Part shown: one piece after another, positions 1 to 9,469 of the stretch
Layout: each line of letters begins with the position of its first letter
Numbering within the stretch: the first letter of the stretch is position 1
From: JAJEFO01 sp009843725
Lineage (GTDB): Bacteria; Pseudomonadota; Alphaproteobacteria; Rhodobacterales; Rhodobacteraceae
Length of the DNA: 64,000 nucleotides
NCBI GenBank assembly: GCA_965243215.1
Contig: CBDEUJ010000004.1
Span: 496,001-560,000 of the forward strand
Direction of reading: 5' to 3'
Notes under the pieces: model-generated
Told to the model about the DNA's origin: nothing
The model's database searches: none
What the model saw: only the letters and a program-made list of their open reading frames with translations
Made by a program: the position numbers and the translations under genes

Positions 1-2388
1 CGGCATCCCGAGGACATGGCCGGGCACGCCGCGTGGCGGCGGGAGGGAGACGCTTTGCTGGAGGAGGCGCGCACGATGAAGGACGGGCCGCAGCATGACG
101 AACATCACGGGCGTCACGACCGACCGGACCCGGAGGCCGCGCCAGGGGAGGCGGGGATCAGGGTGGAGGTCGCGGCGCTGGAGCGCGTGCGCACGCTTGA
201 CGATTCCGGGCGGTTCCGGCGCGGCTGGAATGCGCTGCGGGAGCATGCCCGGCGGGACTCCGTGCCGGAGCTGCACTGCGACGGCTGGGCGGAAGCCGCC
301 CGGCTGGGCGCAAGGCTTGGCAAGGCGGAAGGACTCGACGCGGATGCCGCTCGCGCCGTCGCGGAATGGAAGGAGATTCGTTCCGTCCAGATGGCGCTGG
401 CCGGCGAGGTTCGTGACCTGTCGGTCCGCGCCGGTCGCTGGCAGGCGCGGCGCAAGGCCGGAATCCGGTCCCTCTCGTACGACCCGGCGGACCCGGCCCG
501 CCGCGCCCTGCAGGAGGAGGGCGCCAGGATCGTGGCGGACGCCGAGGCGATGCTGGCGAAGGGCGGCCCGCATCGTCCCTATCTCGACGCCATGCCGGAC
601 GAGGCCGCGAAGGTCCGTCGGTCGCTCCCGGCGGTCCGTGAAACGCTTCGGCAGGACCGGCGTGACGGGCTCGTCTGGCTCGCCGGAGAGGTTCGCGAGG
701 GGGCGAGCGAAAGGAGGGTTCCGCCGTTCCACGCCCCGCGCTTCGGCGAGCTGATGGAGCTGGCCGGGGAGATCGTCCGCGATCCCGAAACCTCCGGGAG
801 GGACGGGGAGACCGCCCGCAGGTGGCTGGAGCACGGGGCGGAGAGCGAGACCCTGGTCCGGGAGATCCGGGACTGGCCGCGCCGGGCGGACGACCTGATG
901 AAGCGGTATCCGGGCACGGACGCGCCGCCGGAGGCGCTGGCGGAATGGCGGGCGGGGGCGGAGCGGGAGCTTGCGGATCACGGCAGAACGGCGGACGGCA
1001 AGGGCCCGCACGCGGCGCACCTGGCCGCGATGCCGCAGGCCCGTGAGAGGCTGGAGGAGACCGGCGAATGGCTGTGGCGATACGTCGGCAGGTCCGTGGA
1101 GGAGGAGCTGCGCGGACGCGAGGCCGAGGCCTGGCGGCAGGCGGACGCGGCGGGCGGCATCGCGTTCGACGCGCCGGCCTGGGGCGTCCTCATGGAGCGG
1201 GTCCGGGAGATCGGTTCCAGGGAAGGCGTTGCCGACACGGTTCGCGGCGAGGCCGGTCGCCTGAAGGGGCTTGACGAACGCTGGAAGAGGGACCGCGCGG
1301 ATGTCGCGGACGTCATGGAAAGGGCCGACGTGGCGACGGTCGCCCACGAGCGGCTCGCGCCGGAGCGGACCGGCGCGTGGACCGCGGAGGCCGGGGCGAC
1401 CGTCCGGCGCGGGCGCGCACTCGCCAACGGCATGACGGAACGCGAGCTTGCCGCCCATCTCGCCGCCGCCGGGCGGAAGCCTGGCGCGTTCGACAGGGCG
1501 ATGGACGGCATCGGGGACGTTCTTGCGCGGGAGATGGCGGAACGCGGCCGCAGGCAGCTGGACAGTGACGTCCTCGTGCTCGCCTGCGCCGTCTCGGAGC
1601 GCGTCGACGCGGAGTCGCCCGTGCACCGGGACACGCTGCCCGGAGAAATCCGGGCGGTCCTGGAATCGTCGGCCAGGGCCCGGGACGTGCCCAAGGACGA
1701 GGTCGACAGGGTCGCCGCCGGGATCGCGCGGAGGCGGGCCGAGACCGACATGCGGATCGGGACGGCGCGCAGGCTCAACCCGGCCGACATGTTCGTGGCG
1801 CGGGCGCGGTTCGGGGTCGACCCGGACTTCAGCATGCAGCAGCACCGGAAGGCGTACGAGGCCGGTGTCGCCGACGGGATGCGGGGCCTCGAGCGCGAGG
1901 ATCCGCGGCCGACGGGCATCGAGACCCGCGTGGCGCGCGCCGTCGTCGCGACACGCGGCACGGAAGGCGAGGCATTGGCGTCGGCCATGGCGGAGGCGCT
2001 GGAACGCGGGACGACGGCAACGGCATCTGAAATCAGGAAGGAGCGGGCGGCGGTGCTCGCGGAGCTTCAGGCGGACTGGCCGGAGAGCGAGGGCACGATC
2101 GGGATGATGGTCCGCGAGGATGAGGTCCTGCGGCGCGTCTCGGCCAGCTTCACCGGCGCGGAGGTGCGCAGCATGTGCGAGGGCAAGGGACCCGTCATGG
2201 ACCGGCTGCCCGGCGACGCGGCGCGGACGCGGGTCCGGGACATCATGCGGAACCTGCAACTGGCGACATCCTCGGACCCTGAGCCCTGGCGGGCGCGACA
2301 GAAGACGCTGGTGCGAGAGCTCGGCTTGGATCGTGACCCGGGCATCGAGCGCGACCGCGGAATCTACCCCGAGATTGAGCCGTGGTAG
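1..2388 (+). CDS. Large helical Arg/Glu-rich protein, conjugation-relaxase C-terminus-like (5' truncated)
   Basis: The frame is open from the first base of the window, so the start lies outside it; the first internal ATG is at 16. The visible 795 residues are almost entirely charged helix with no signal peptide or membrane segment. A motif of the type GPH-x(2)-(Y/H)-L-x-AMP occurs twice, near residues 184 and 330 counted from the ATG at 16, each followed about 50 residues later by a F-x-AP-x(2)-G-x-LME element, so the protein contains a roughly 146-residue tandem repeat. Its composition resembles the long C-terminal regions of alphaproteobacterial TraA/MobF relaxases, but no catalytic relaxase or helicase motif lies in the visible part. 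The relaxase reading is inference; a conjugation or effector-type protein of unknown function is equally possible. Confidence 0.5.
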   Translation, partial: RHPEDMAGHAAWRREGDALLEEARTMKDGPQHDEHHGRHDRPDPEAAPGEAGIRVEVAALERVRTLDDSGRFRRGWNALREHARRDSVPELHCDGWAEAARLGARLGKAEGLDADAARAVAEWKEIRSVQMALAGEVRDLSVRAGRWQARRKAGIRSLSYDPADPARRALQEEGARIVADAEAMLAKGGPHRPYLDAMPDEAAKVRRSLPAVRETLRQDRRDGLVWLAGEVREGASERRVPPFHAPRFGELMELAGEIVRDPETSGRDGETARRWLEHGAESETLVREIRDWPRRADDLMKRYPGTDAPPEALAEWRAGAERELADHGRTADGKGPHAAHLAAMPQARERLEETGEWLWRYVGRSVEEELRGREAEAWRQADAAGGIAFDAPAWGVLMERVREIGSREGVADTVRGEAGRLKGLDERWKRDRADVADVMERADVATVAHERLAPERTGAWTAEAGATVRRGRALANGMTERELAAHLAAAGRKPGAFDRAMDGIGDVLAREMAERGRRQLDSDVLVLACAVSERVDAESPVHRDTLPGEIRAVLESSARARDVPKDEVDRVAAGIARRRAETDMRIGTARRLNPADMFVARARFGVDPDFSMQQHRKAYEAGVADGMRGLEREDPRPTGIETRVARAVVATRGTEGEALASAMAEALERGTTATASEIRKERAAVLAELQADWPESEGTIGMMVREDEVLRRVSASFTGAEVRSMCEGKGPVMDRLPGDAARTRVRDIMRNLQLATSSDPEPWRARQKTLVRELGLDRDPGIERDRGIYPEIEPW

Positions 2389-2915
2389 GCAAAGGTCCAT
2401 CGTGCCGGAGTCGGCCATGCCAACGGTGACAGAACCTGCATAGTCGATCCGGGATCGTCTCGCAAGGCGCAGTTCCGTTCCGTGGCGGACCGTTTGGCCG
2501 CAACGCGGGGAGGAACGCCGAAGCAAACCGAGATCGCAACCTGCAATAGCGAAATCGCGAGGCTGTGCCACGGCCACGGCGTGGTCTGGCAGCATCAATC
2601 CAGCAGCGGACGCGCCGCACAAGCGGCTGAAATTAAAAACACACATTAATTCAGAGAGTTATGTTTCCGCCCCTAAGCCACCGCACCGTAAATGTCACTT
2701 GTAGAGAACTAACCTTGAGAGAGCCCTGAACTTGTGCTACGCGCGATCCAGGCAATGTTGTTGCCTCGCGCAAAACAAGTGCAAAGGCAAAATCTGATGG
2801 ATAGATATTGCGATATGTCCTCTTCACCATATTGCTCAAACCGCCTCACCAACCCTCAGACCTTTTGCCAATTCTCATTCAACTACGCTAAGCATCTTCA
2901 GCACCGGTTCCAGCT
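2389..2915. other. Intergenic, no gene supported
   Basis: This stretch of about 530 bp between the conjugation-type gene and the IS21 element is AT-richer in its second half (from about 2630). Short open frames exist on both strands, but none has a convincing ribosome-binding site or recognisable product. It was continuous with the region at 5921 before the IS21 insertion, so it may hold the original upstream region of the AAA-DUF4435 gene. Confidence 0.5.
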
Positions 2916-2922
2916 TCTTGAC

Positions 2923-3040
2923 TGCCGAATTTCACCAACGTCCCAGCCTAATGTCATCCAAAGTAGCCGGTCAGTGTCGTCCAACGTAGCCGGTCAATTT
3001 CACTCAAAGTAGCCACCCAATGTCACCATGGGAGCCACCC
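2923..3040. repeat. Left terminal repeat array of the IS21 element
   Basis: About five imperfect 23-bp iterations built on TTTCAC-x(3)-AAGTAGCCACCCA run to the motif CCATGG at 3026-3031 and one unit beyond. The array is the inverted counterpart of 5796-5913 with the same length and phase. The two outer units on this side have diverged most (GTAGCCGGTC instead of GTAGCCACCC). Confidence 0.9.
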
Positions 3041-3437
3041 GGAGCGAAGCGACGCGATCAGGCCGTGTTCGACAAGTTGGTCTCCTCTTCCGTTCCTGTT
3101 CTGAAGCTATCTCCCCGAAGGCCCTGCCGCAAGGCCAGGCGGCGAGGGCTGGCCCGCCGGCAAGTGAGTCCGGCGATGCGCGGGCACGCATCCGGAGCGT
3201 CAGCGACGCCTTCCTCGAATCCGAATCGAAAAGGTTGTTGCTGTTGCGGTCCTGTGGAGCTTGTGGGCGAGAGGCCCGCGAGTGTGGGCAACGCGGTGGG
3301 CGACGCCCTGGCGTCGTCCACGGCTTGTCCACACGCCCCGGAGGGCGCGGGCCGGCCCGAAGGGCTCGTCCACAAATCCACAGGACCCCCCGGGACCGGT
3401 TCCGGCAGGCGTTCCGGCCTGGCTCCGGCTCCGGCCC

Positions 3438-4193
3438 TCATTTCCCGGCCTCGGCGCTGTCGGCGCGCATCGACGAACCGTGCAGCTCGAACCGGATCGC
3501 GCCATGGACGAGGCGGTCAAGTATCGCGTCGGCGATCGTCGGCTCCCCGATCTGCTGATGCCAGTCGGCCACCGGCAGCTGTGAGGTGACGATCACCGAT
3601 CGGCGGCCGAAGCGGTCGTCGAGGATCTCGAGCAGGTCGCGCGCCCGGGCCGCGTCGACGGAGGCCAGGCCCCAGTCGTCGAGGATGATCACGTCCAGCC
3701 TGGCGAGATCGCGGTAGAGCTTGGGAATGGTGCCTTCGCCATGCGCGATCCGCAGCTCGGTGAGCAGTCGCGGGACGCGCAGGTACCGGGCCTGGAAGCC
3801 TTCGAGGCACGCCTTGTGGGCGAGCGCGCAGGCGATCCAGCTCTTGCCCGTGCCGCACGGGCCGGTGATCAGGACATTGGCGCCGTTGCGGATCCAGGCG
3901 CAGTCGCCGAGGCCGAGCACGACGCTGCGCTTGAGGCCGCGCCGCCGGGTGAGGTTGATGTCCTCGAAGCAGGCGTCCTGATGGCGCAGCTGGGCCTTCT
4001 TGAGGCGCCGCTGCAGCGCGCGTGCGCGCCGCTCGACGATCTCGCGGTCGATCAGCAGCGCGAGCCGGTCCTCGAACGGCATGTCGCCGAGATCGTGGCG
4101 GGCCAGCTGCTCCTGGAAGGCGGCCAGCATGCCGGGCAGGCGCAACGAGGCGATGCGCTGGGCGAGCGGATGCGGGATTGCGGTGTCGGTCAT
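3438..4193 (-). CDS. istB: IS21 family ATPase IstB
   Basis: The 251-residue product is the helper ATPase of IS21 transposition, a DnaA/DnaC-like AAA+ protein that assembles on target DNA and activates IstA. A Walker A motif GPCGTGKS and a Walker B strand VIILDDWG are visible in the expected order, and the length matches the family. The ATG overlaps the istA stop as ATGA, which indicates translational coupling. The sequence looks intact. Confidence 0.93.
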   Translation of the reverse strand: MTDTAIPHPLAQRIASLRLPGMLAAFQEQLARHDLGDMPFEDRLALLIDREIVERRARALQRRLKKAQLRHQDACFEDINLTRRRGLKRSVVLGLGDCAWIRNGANVLITGPCGTGKSWIACALAHKACLEGFQARYLRVPRLLTELRIAHGEGTIPKLYRDLARLDVIILDDWGLASVDAARARDLLEILDDRFGRRSVIVTSQLPVADWHQQIGEPTIADAILDRLVHGAIRFELHGSSMRADSAEAGK

Positions 4194-5716
4194 CTGTAGT
4201 ACTCCGGTCCTCTGAGGTTGGAATGTTGGATGGGCCTGGTCTCGGGATCCTGCTGAGCGAGATCGGCACCGGTGCGCAGGATGCTGTCGAGCCCGCGCCA
4301 GGTCCTGGTGCCGAGATCCAGCGCGTAGCGGCAGGCGCTGTCGAGGCGCTCCGCCCCGTGGCTCGCTGCCAGGCGGAGCACGCCGTAGCAGGAACGGAAG
4401 CCGAACTCCGGGTTGTGGTTGCGCTCCATGACCGCGATGACGAAGGCGTGGACATGGGGACCCATGTCCCGTGCACGGTCCTCGAGCTGTGCCCGGGTCC
4501 TGTCGACGTCGGCGCGCTGGTGAGCCTCGGGCTTGTGCTCATTGAGCGTGGTCGCGCGTCCCTTGGCATCGCTGCGCAGGTGGCTTGCGATCTGCTTGCC
4601 GCGGTGGAACACGTCGATCACCCGGCCGCGCAGGCGCACGTCGACCTTCTTGCCGACGTAGTTGTAGGGAACCGAGTAGAAGTGGCGGTCGATCGCGATG
4701 TGGTAGTCGGGATGGACCGTGTTCTCGCGCCACGCCACACGCTGCCAGCGCCGGTCCGGCAGCGGCTTCATGTGCGGGGCGTCGACGCTCTCGAACCGGC
4801 TGAAGCGGCTCTCGCCCGTGCCGTCGGCATAGGGCTTCCCGTTGATCTCGCGGACCCGGTCCGCGATCGCCCGGTTCAGCGACGCCAGGTCATGGAAGAC
4901 ATGGTTGCGCAGCGGCGCGAGAATCCAGCGTTCGGCGTGAAGCACTCCGTGCTCCACGAGTGCCTTGTCGCGAGGTTTCTTGGCCCGTGCAGGGAGGCCC
5001 AGGACGCCGTAGTGCCCAAGCAGGTCGGCGTAGGTCTCGTTCAGGACCGGCTCGTTGCGTGACGGCTTCGTCACCGCCGCCTTGAGGTTGTCGGGCACGG
5101 CGACCTGGGGCGCCAGCCCCATGTCCTCGAAGCAGCGAACGTGGGAGTCGCACCAGTCGTCGATCTTCTGGCTGAGGGTCGCTTCGGCGTAGATCCGCCC
5201 GGAGACCCCCATCGAGGCCACGAACAGCTGCGCGTCACGCTCGATCCCGTCGATGAAGACCGGCACGGTCATGCCCGCATAGTCGACGAACAGCCGTTCG
5301 CCGGGACGGCGGTTCTGGCGCATCGTCACGTCCGTGGCCGGCCGCCACGCGCGGAACCGGCGGCACCAGGTCACGTAGCTCATGCCGTCGGGACGCGTCT
5401 CGCGCCATTCATCCCACAGCAGCTTCAATGTCACGCCGCGGGCCGACAGGTCCTTCTCGACCTTCGCCCAGTCCACGTCCTCGTCCACGGTCCGGACCTG
5501 CCGCGCCGGATAGAGCGCCGCCTCCAGCGCCGCATCGTCCATCCCGGCCGCCTCCGGCCAGCTCAGGCCGGAAGACGCGAACCGTGCCAGGGTCTGCGCA
5601 ACCGAGCGCCGGGCAAGGCCGCAGTGGGTCGCGATCGCTCTCGCGCTGCGGCCTTCGTCAAAGTGAAACTCGAGTATCTTCCTGACTTTCCTCATGGGCA
5701 GCCTCTTTTGTGCCAT
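4190..5716 (-). CDS. istA: IS21 family transposase IstA
   Basis: The 508-residue transposase has an N-terminal helix-turn-helix (about residues 15-50) that should bind the terminal repeats, followed by an RNase H-fold integrase core. The DDE residues can be assigned to DYAG, VPDNLK and the glutamate in KALVEHG. Length and order match IS21-family IstA proteins. The start ATG at 5716 sits just inside the right-end repeat array, which therefore probably also carries the promoter. It is coupled to istB by an ATGA overlap. Confidence 0.94.
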   Translation of the reverse strand: MAQKRLPMRKVRKILEFHFDEGRSARAIATHCGLARRSVAQTLARFASSGLSWPEAAGMDDAALEAALYPARQVRTVDEDVDWAKVEKDLSARGVTLKLLWDEWRETRPDGMSYVTWCRRFRAWRPATDVTMRQNRRPGERLFVDYAGMTVPVFIDGIERDAQLFVASMGVSGRIYAEATLSQKIDDWCDSHVRCFEDMGLAPQVAVPDNLKAAVTKPSRNEPVLNETYADLLGHYGVLGLPARAKKPRDKALVEHGVLHAERWILAPLRNHVFHDLASLNRAIADRVREINGKPYADGTGESRFSRFESVDAPHMKPLPDRRWQRVAWRENTVHPDYHIAIDRHFYSVPYNYVGKKVDVRLRGRVIDVFHRGKQIASHLRSDAKGRATTLNEHKPEAHQRADVDRTRAQLEDRARDMGPHVHAFVIAVMERNHNPEFGFRSCYGVLRLAASHGAERLDSACRYALDLGTRTWRGLDSILRTGADLAQQDPETRPIQHSNLRGPEYYR

Positions 5717-5795
5717 TCAAATCTCCTCGGAGTGATCGGTGAATTCCGAGGTGTTGAACGGCACGCTGAATCAAGCCAAGGCCTGTCGCCCCGAG

Positions 5796-5913
5796 GGGTG
5801 GCTACCATGGTGAAACCGGGTGGCTACTTTGAGTGAAACTGGGTGGCTACCTTGCCTGAAACTGGGTGGCTACCATGCGTGAAATTGGGTGGCTACCTTC
5901 GTGAAATTTGGCA
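5796..5913. repeat. Right terminal repeat array of the IS21 element
   Basis: Five iterations of GGGTGGCTACC spaced 23 bp apart form the istA-proximal end of the element. They are inverted relative to the array at 2923-3040. The region also holds the likely promoter for istA, which starts about 80 bp further inside on the minus strand. Confidence 0.9.
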
Positions 5914-6016
5914 TCTTGACATCGATAAGATCACGGAGGGATCTCCGTAGGCCACAAGTACCATACTTCCACCATTGATACCTCACTGACCACCACCCAT
6001 TCCATGGAGATAGAAC

Positions 6017-8134
6017 GTGCGCCTTGAAAAGCTAACAATCCGAAACCTTCGTGCAGTTGAGGAACTGCACATCGAGAATATTGATCTGGGTGTGGTAATA
6101 GCCGGGCCCAACGGGTGCGGAAAATCATCAGTCCTTGACTCTATTCGTGTTTTGAAGTCGAGCATGGGAGGATACGACCCCCAGGAGTACCAGCAATGGT
6201 GGGGGGAAATGGGAATCAACACGAGGCGAGCCGGAGCGGGAGCCTCTGTGTTGCGCGACAAAACCAAGGAAGGCCTAATAGAGGGCCAATTCAAGCTAAG
6301 CGATGCGGAATTGGAGTACCTGAAATCCAATGATCGACACGATCTCGTAGAAGAACTAGCATGGCGCTACGTCCTTCCGGGGCAGAGCGAGTGGCAACTT
6401 CGATGGCAGGGGATTCTAACACCCGAAATGCTGCGAAAAAGGAATGAAGTCTTGAAAGTTGCGAAAGAAGTGGACGCTACTATACAAGATGAATTGAAAG
6501 GGGAGCATTTTGTAGGAAAGTTTTGGATCGATGTTTTCGGTAGGATTCATGCCGAAAGCCATGCAACCTTAAGGCTTATCTGTTCTAGCTATGCACCGGG
6601 AAGACTTGGCGTAATCGACTATCACGGATCCCAACGAGTCTATGCTAGAGAAGAATTAAGTCAGATTACTCTAAATGAAGACGATGAGGAGACGAGACGT
6701 CGCACTTCTTCACTTTATAATTGGGGAGGAAAATACCAAAATTTGAAAAACGCGATGGCTTCTGAATTTGTTCGTGATATACTGAAGCAAGCTAAGTTGG
6801 AGAACACAGATAGATTAGACTCGCGCCGAACGATGATATCTGGAATGAGCGAATTGGTATCACAATTCTTGCAAGGAAAGGTATTCGAAGGCCCAAAGGT
6901 TGACCGTAACGGAAGGATCGTGTTCCCAATACAGACCTTGGACGGTGCTGAGCACGATATCAATGATCTTTCGTCTGGAGAGAAAGAAGTAGTCTTCGGG
7001 TACCTTCGCGCAAGAACTATAACCCCCAGAAACTCAATCATACTTGTAGACGAGCCAGAGCTGCACTTGAATCCTGCACTAATACAGGGATTGCCACGTT
7101 TCTATCAAGAATATATGGGCGAAAGCAGAGAGAATCAACTTTGGTTAGTCACACACTCTGATGCGTTTTTACGCGAAGCAGTGGAGACAAATGGTATGGA
7201 AGTGTATCATATGAGGTCTGCAACGAGAAGAGGACTGGGAAATCAGCTGAGGAAAATTGATCACCGAAATGACATTGATCGGCTTTGTATAGAGTTAGTA
7301 GGAGACTTGGCGACTTACAGACCGGGCGAGAAAGTAATTTTATTGGAAGGTGCTAGCCGCGGCACGGATGTCCAAATTGTAGAGCGCCTATTTCCGGATG
7401 TTCGGAGAGAGGCAACGATTGTGGGCGGGGGTTCTAGACGTAATGTTAGAGAGCTACGTGGCATATTGAACGAATTAGCTTCCAAAACGGACGGCGAGCA
7501 GAGGGTCTGGGCGATAACAGATCAGGACTCCGATGAAGATGAGGATGATCAAGTACATCGTGGACAACAAGTTCTTAAGTGGGATAGGTATCACATTGAG
7601 AACTTTCTCCTTGAGGAAAAGTATATTTTGTTGGCACTGGAGTCGCTTGAGCTAAGCGAAAATGATATGGCTGATAAAGTAGCGGCATTGCGATCGGAGA
7701 TTAAGGAAGTTTGTCGGGACATGATAAAGGAATTTGCCATTGAGATTGTAGCTAGGCGCATAAATCGGAAAATTAGAAGCATTGGATTTATTGATGCGAA
7801 GGGTGTCGAGGCCGATGCTCATGTGGCTTTGGCTACCAATGTTGCACAAAAGATCTCGGAAGTTCAACAAACAGTGCAGGATGAAGCCACAGAGGCACGG
7901 ATAAAGTCTGATATTGAAGAACAGGAGAAGAAGCTGAGTAAGAGTTTGGGTTCTGCAAACTGGAAGAAATTGTTTCGCGGTCGCGACGTTTTGCGGAGGC
8001 TTTGTGCAGTGCGAGGTGGAGGTTTGCGATACGAAACACTGCGTAATGTCATTGTAAATGAAATGGCGAGGGATGGCTTTCAACCAAGAGGTATGGCAAG
8101 GACTCTTGAAATGATTTTGGCTCGTGGCGAGTGA
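6017..8134 (+). CDS. AAA ATPase fused to a DUF4435/TOPRIM-like domain (PARIS AriA-AriB-like)
   Basis: This 705-residue protein starts at a GTG preceded by GGAG (6006-6009). Its N-terminal ABC-type ATPase has Walker A GPNGCGKS (30-37), signature LSSGEKE (318-324), Walker B IILVDEPELHL (341-351) and a switch histidine in LVTHSDAF. From about residue 437 a second domain shows VILLEG-x(4)-D, a DQD-containing acidic strand near 502-505 and YHIENFLL (525-532), the pattern of DUF4435 domains. AriA (ATPase) and AriB (DUF4435 effector) of PARIS phage-defence systems have these same halves and also occur as fusions, so a PARIS-like sensor-effector is a reasonable inference. Other AAA-DUF4435 defence or OLD-like nucleases are alternatives. 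The gene is clearly AT-richer than its surroundings, which suggests recent acquisition. Confidence 0.72.
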   Translation: MRLEKLTIRNLRAVEELHIENIDLGVVIAGPNGCGKSSVLDSIRVLKSSMGGYDPQEYQQWWGEMGINTRRAGAGASVLRDKTKEGLIEGQFKLSDAELEYLKSNDRHDLVEELAWRYVLPGQSEWQLRWQGILTPEMLRKRNEVLKVAKEVDATIQDELKGEHFVGKFWIDVFGRIHAESHATLRLICSSYAPGRLGVIDYHGSQRVYAREELSQITLNEDDEETRRRTSSLYNWGGKYQNLKNAMASEFVRDILKQAKLENTDRLDSRRTMISGMSELVSQFLQGKVFEGPKVDRNGRIVFPIQTLDGAEHDINDLSSGEKEVVFGYLRARTITPRNSIILVDEPELHLNPALIQGLPRFYQEYMGESRENQLWLVTHSDAFLREAVETNGMEVYHMRSATRRGLGNQLRKIDHRNDIDRLCIELVGDLATYRPGEKVILLEGASRGTDVQIVERLFPDVRREATIVGGGSRRNVRELRGILNELASKTDGEQRVWAITDQDSDEDEDDQVHRGQQVLKWDRYHIENFLLEEKYILLALESLELSENDMADKVAALRSEIKEVCRDMIKEFAIEIVARRINRKIRSIGFIDAKGVEADAHVALATNVAQKISEVQQTVQDEATEARIKSDIEEQEKKLSKSLGSANWKKLFRGRDVLRRLCAVRGGGLRYETLRNVIVNEMARDGFQPRGMARTLEMILARGE

Positions 8135-8752
8135 AGTGGCAAAACGTTGCAGACTTGCGAACTCTTTGCGCTGAAGCTAGGTGTGGGAAAAATTCGTAGT
8201 GATTTATCTGTAGTCTACAGGAAGTTTTCACATGATGCAGTTCGTGAATTCTGATTTTGCATTGTTCGGTTAGTGGGGCGGTGTCACGGTGATGAGTCTT
8301 AGGGGTGAGTTTGGACGATGGCATCGTGAGCACATAGTTGGGTCGGGTTGTTCAAGGAGTCGTGAAATTAGCAAGGGTGACGGTCTTATAGCGTCAGAGA
8401 AGGCTCATACGTCCTTATTCTGGGCGATGGTCCTAGAGCCGTAGCGGTGACCTTTGCCAGATGGACGGAGCATTCTTGGACAGCATCTGTCAGAGCGTCA
8501 CATGGGAAACGTACGGGAAACCATGGAATCCAATGTGAACGCTGAGGGCATTGAGGACAGTCGGCGAACCATAATTGCGCAGGATTTGGCCTTACGTCTG
8601 TTAGGGAATTCAAAAGAGCGTATTTCACGATGGTTGTCAATTTCATCCGCTGGTGTCGGGAACATTGAATTTTGGGGCGGGTTCTCTAATTGGCGGCTAT
8701 GTGGAGGGTCTCAGTGGGATACTTATGGGCAAAGAGCTAAACGCGGTTCACG
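8135..8752. other. Intergenic, no gene supported
   Basis: About 620 bp separate the convergent AAA-DUF4435 gene and the metalloprotease gene at the end of the hsd operon. The open frames here have no recognisable product, ribosome-binding site or codon bias. An 11-bp motif (CGCGCCATGTC) occurs at about 8759 and 8810, which only reflects a repeated Thr-Trp-Arg-Asp stretch near the end of the protease. Confidence 0.5.
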
Positions 8753-9469
8753 TCAGTCGCGCCATGTCGTGGGCGCCAATGGAAGATCGTTCAATTCGGA
8801 TCTGGCATCGCGCCATGTCGGGTAGTGTTGGCTCAGTAGCGCCACAAATCTTTTGCTGTGCGTAGGTTCCAAGAGATGCAGCATTTCATGAACTAGGACG
8901 TATTCGAGCAGATCCTTCGGCTTCTTAACGAGTTCCGTGTTCAGGCGTATGGTCCGGGTGCGAGAGTTGCAGCTGCCCCACTTAGTTTTCATCTTTTGGA
9001 CAAAGTGGCCAGCCACGCGGACTTCCAGCCTAGGTTCCCAGCACGCGATCAGTTCCCGAATGGCGTCATGAAGGAGTGACTTGTGCCACTCGTGCATGAT
9101 CTCTGCACGCTTGGCTCTGCTGCTGCCGGGACGCACAGTGAGCATTATCATGCGGTGGCTGAGGCGGATTGAGGGTTTCGCGTCCTCCTCCCCGATAGCC
9201 AAGAGGTAGCGTCGTCCCCACAGGTAGTGGCTCTCGCGTTCTACGAACTGGCGCGCAGTCTCTCTTGCTTGGCCCAAGAACATTGTCTGCTGATCCCGGA
9301 TCCAGCCAAGTTTGGATATCGCGAAGGCGCGTGCAACCTCGCTGCGGGTCCCCAACGGAGCTACGAGAGTCACGCGCCCATTTGGCGGGTGAACGGACAA
9401 GTGCGCGTTCCTGACGTCCTTGCGGGTGAGAGCGATTGCGGTCTCGCCGATCTGGATGGTCTCGGTCAT
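8753..9469 (-). CDS. YgjP-like (DUF45/M48-type) zinc metallopeptidase linked to type I R-M
   Basis: The 238-residue protein contains the zinc-binding motif HEMLH with a third histidine in LLEPTHSKRF, as in the YgjP/WssP (DUF45) SprT-like metallopeptidases. The upstream part has the family's W-G-R segment and a KMKTKWGSC motif. Its ATG overlaps the hsdR stop as ATGA, so it is translated with the restriction operon. Such peptidases are often encoded directly after type I restriction genes; a role in turnover or control of the complex is inference. Confidence 0.85.
   Translation of the reverse strand: MTETIQIGETAIALTRKDVRNAHLSVHPPNGRVTLVAPLGTRSEVARAFAISKLGWIRDQQTMFLGQARETARQFVERESHYLWGRRYLLAIGEEDAKPSIRLSHRMIMLTVRPGSSRAKRAEIMHEWHKSLLHDAIRELIACWEPRLEVRVAGHFVQKMKTKWGSCNSRTRTIRLNTELVKKPKDLLEYVLVHEMLHLLEPTHSKRFVALLSQHYPTWRDARSELNDLPLAPTTWRD

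Larger units (their letters stand above)
2923..5913 (-). mobile_element. IS21-family insertion sequence (istA-istB)
   Basis: The element is 2991 bp, begins TGCC and ends GGCA, and is flanked by a 7-bp direct repeat TCTTGAC at 2916-2922 and 5914-5920, within the duplication range of IS21 elements. It carries istA and istB on the minus strand with the overlap typical of the family. Both ends have inverted arrays of about five copies of a 23-bp unit containing GTAGCCACCC, like the multiple transposase-binding repeats of IS21 termini. About 400 bp between the left-end array and the istB stop is non-coding. Both genes are full length, so the copy could be active. It lies 104 bp upstream of the AAA-DUF4435 gene. 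Confidence 0.93.

Noticed and set aside
2923..3040. Regularly spaced 23-bp repeats resembling a small CRISPR array
   Set aside because: Units are contiguous without unique spacers, an inverted copy lies at 5796-5913, and both bound an istA-istB pair, so they are IS21 termini.
4022..5062. Long open frame opposite istA
   Set aside because: It is an antisense shadow caused by high GC; istA has complete motifs and family length.
8454..8825. 123-residue open frame on the plus strand
   Set aside because: No recognisable product, no ribosome-binding site, and it runs into the end of the metallopeptidase gene on the other strand.
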